Assembly (NCBI GenBank): GCA_937936675.1
Contig: CALDDL010000248.1
Location: forward strand, 1-6,017
Reading direction: 5' to 3'
Length of the DNA stretch: 6,017 nucleotides
From: an uncultured bacterium
GTDB taxonomy: Bacteria > Bacteroidota > Ignavibacteria > Ignavibacteriales > Melioribacteraceae
Shown: piece by piece, positions 6,016-6,017 of the stretch
How positions within the stretch are numbered: the stretch's first letter is position 1
Layout of the letters: each line of letters starts with the position of its first letter
Position numbers and translations under genes: made by a program
Notes under the pieces: generated by a model
Seen by the model: the letters and a program-made list of their open reading frames with translations, nothing else
What the model was told of the DNA's origin: nothing
The model's database searches: none

Positions 6016-6017
6016 AT

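Noticed and set aside
5901..6017. Minus-strand open frame of 38 codons from ATG at the right edge (begins MKRWIRQTIRKS) to TAA at 5903-5901.
   Set aside because: It runs straight through the nested hairpin and T6 tract and through the AT-rich leader, has no recognisable domain, and its upstream context is outside the window. A chance frame is more likely, although the 3' end of a longer gene cannot be fully excluded.

Overview
The window is AT-rich bacterial DNA with every credible gene on the minus strand. It most resembles the Ignavibacteria / Chlorobi-related side of the Bacteroidota superphylum. Three things point there: a type IX secretion (T9SS) C-terminal sorting domain with the NYPNPFNPTT signature, a PorV/PorQ-family outer-membrane protein, and a TonB-dependent receptor with an N-terminal carboxypeptidase-regulatory-like domain. 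Classical Bacteroidetes usually lack Shine-Dalgarno (SD) sequences and use TTTG / TAnnTTTG promoters. Here there are clear AGGAG sites before two genes and a TTGACA -35 box, so a non-Bacteroidia lineage is more likely. The lineage call is an inference from these traits, not from a marker gene.

Layout in the direction of transcription (right to left). At 5963-6015 a nested inverted repeat followed by T6 looks like the terminator of a gene beyond the right edge. The 5778-5960 leader is very AT-rich. It holds a probable sigma-70-type promoter (TTGACA at 5867-5872) bracketed by a perfect 14-bp inverted repeat (5795-5808 / 5896-5909). Gene 1 (5765-4038) encodes a secreted T9SS cargo made of two tandem copies of a ~223-residue domain plus a sorting tail. 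A GC-rich hairpin at 4003-4027 follows it. Gene 2 (3969-1429, GTG start) is a TonB-dependent outer-membrane receptor. Gene 3 (1414-413) is a PorV/PorQ-family outer-membrane beta-barrel, 14 nt downstream. Gene 4 (410 to the left edge, incomplete) is a probable lipoprotein with a bacterial Ig-like (SbsA / Big_5-type) domain, 2 nt downstream.

How the genes may work together: the set is a cell-envelope module. It has an exported, aromatic-rich, possibly ligand-binding surface protein, an energised outer-membrane importer, a PorV-like barrel that could help export or anchor CTD proteins, and an outer-membrane lipoprotein. The layout recalls a glycan- or nutrient-capture locus, but no enzyme is visible here and the substrate cannot be read from the sequence. 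The points most worth a second look are the possible invertible or operator-flanked promoter, the gap-free 227-residue internal duplication, and the terminator-like hairpin between the cargo gene and the receptor gene.
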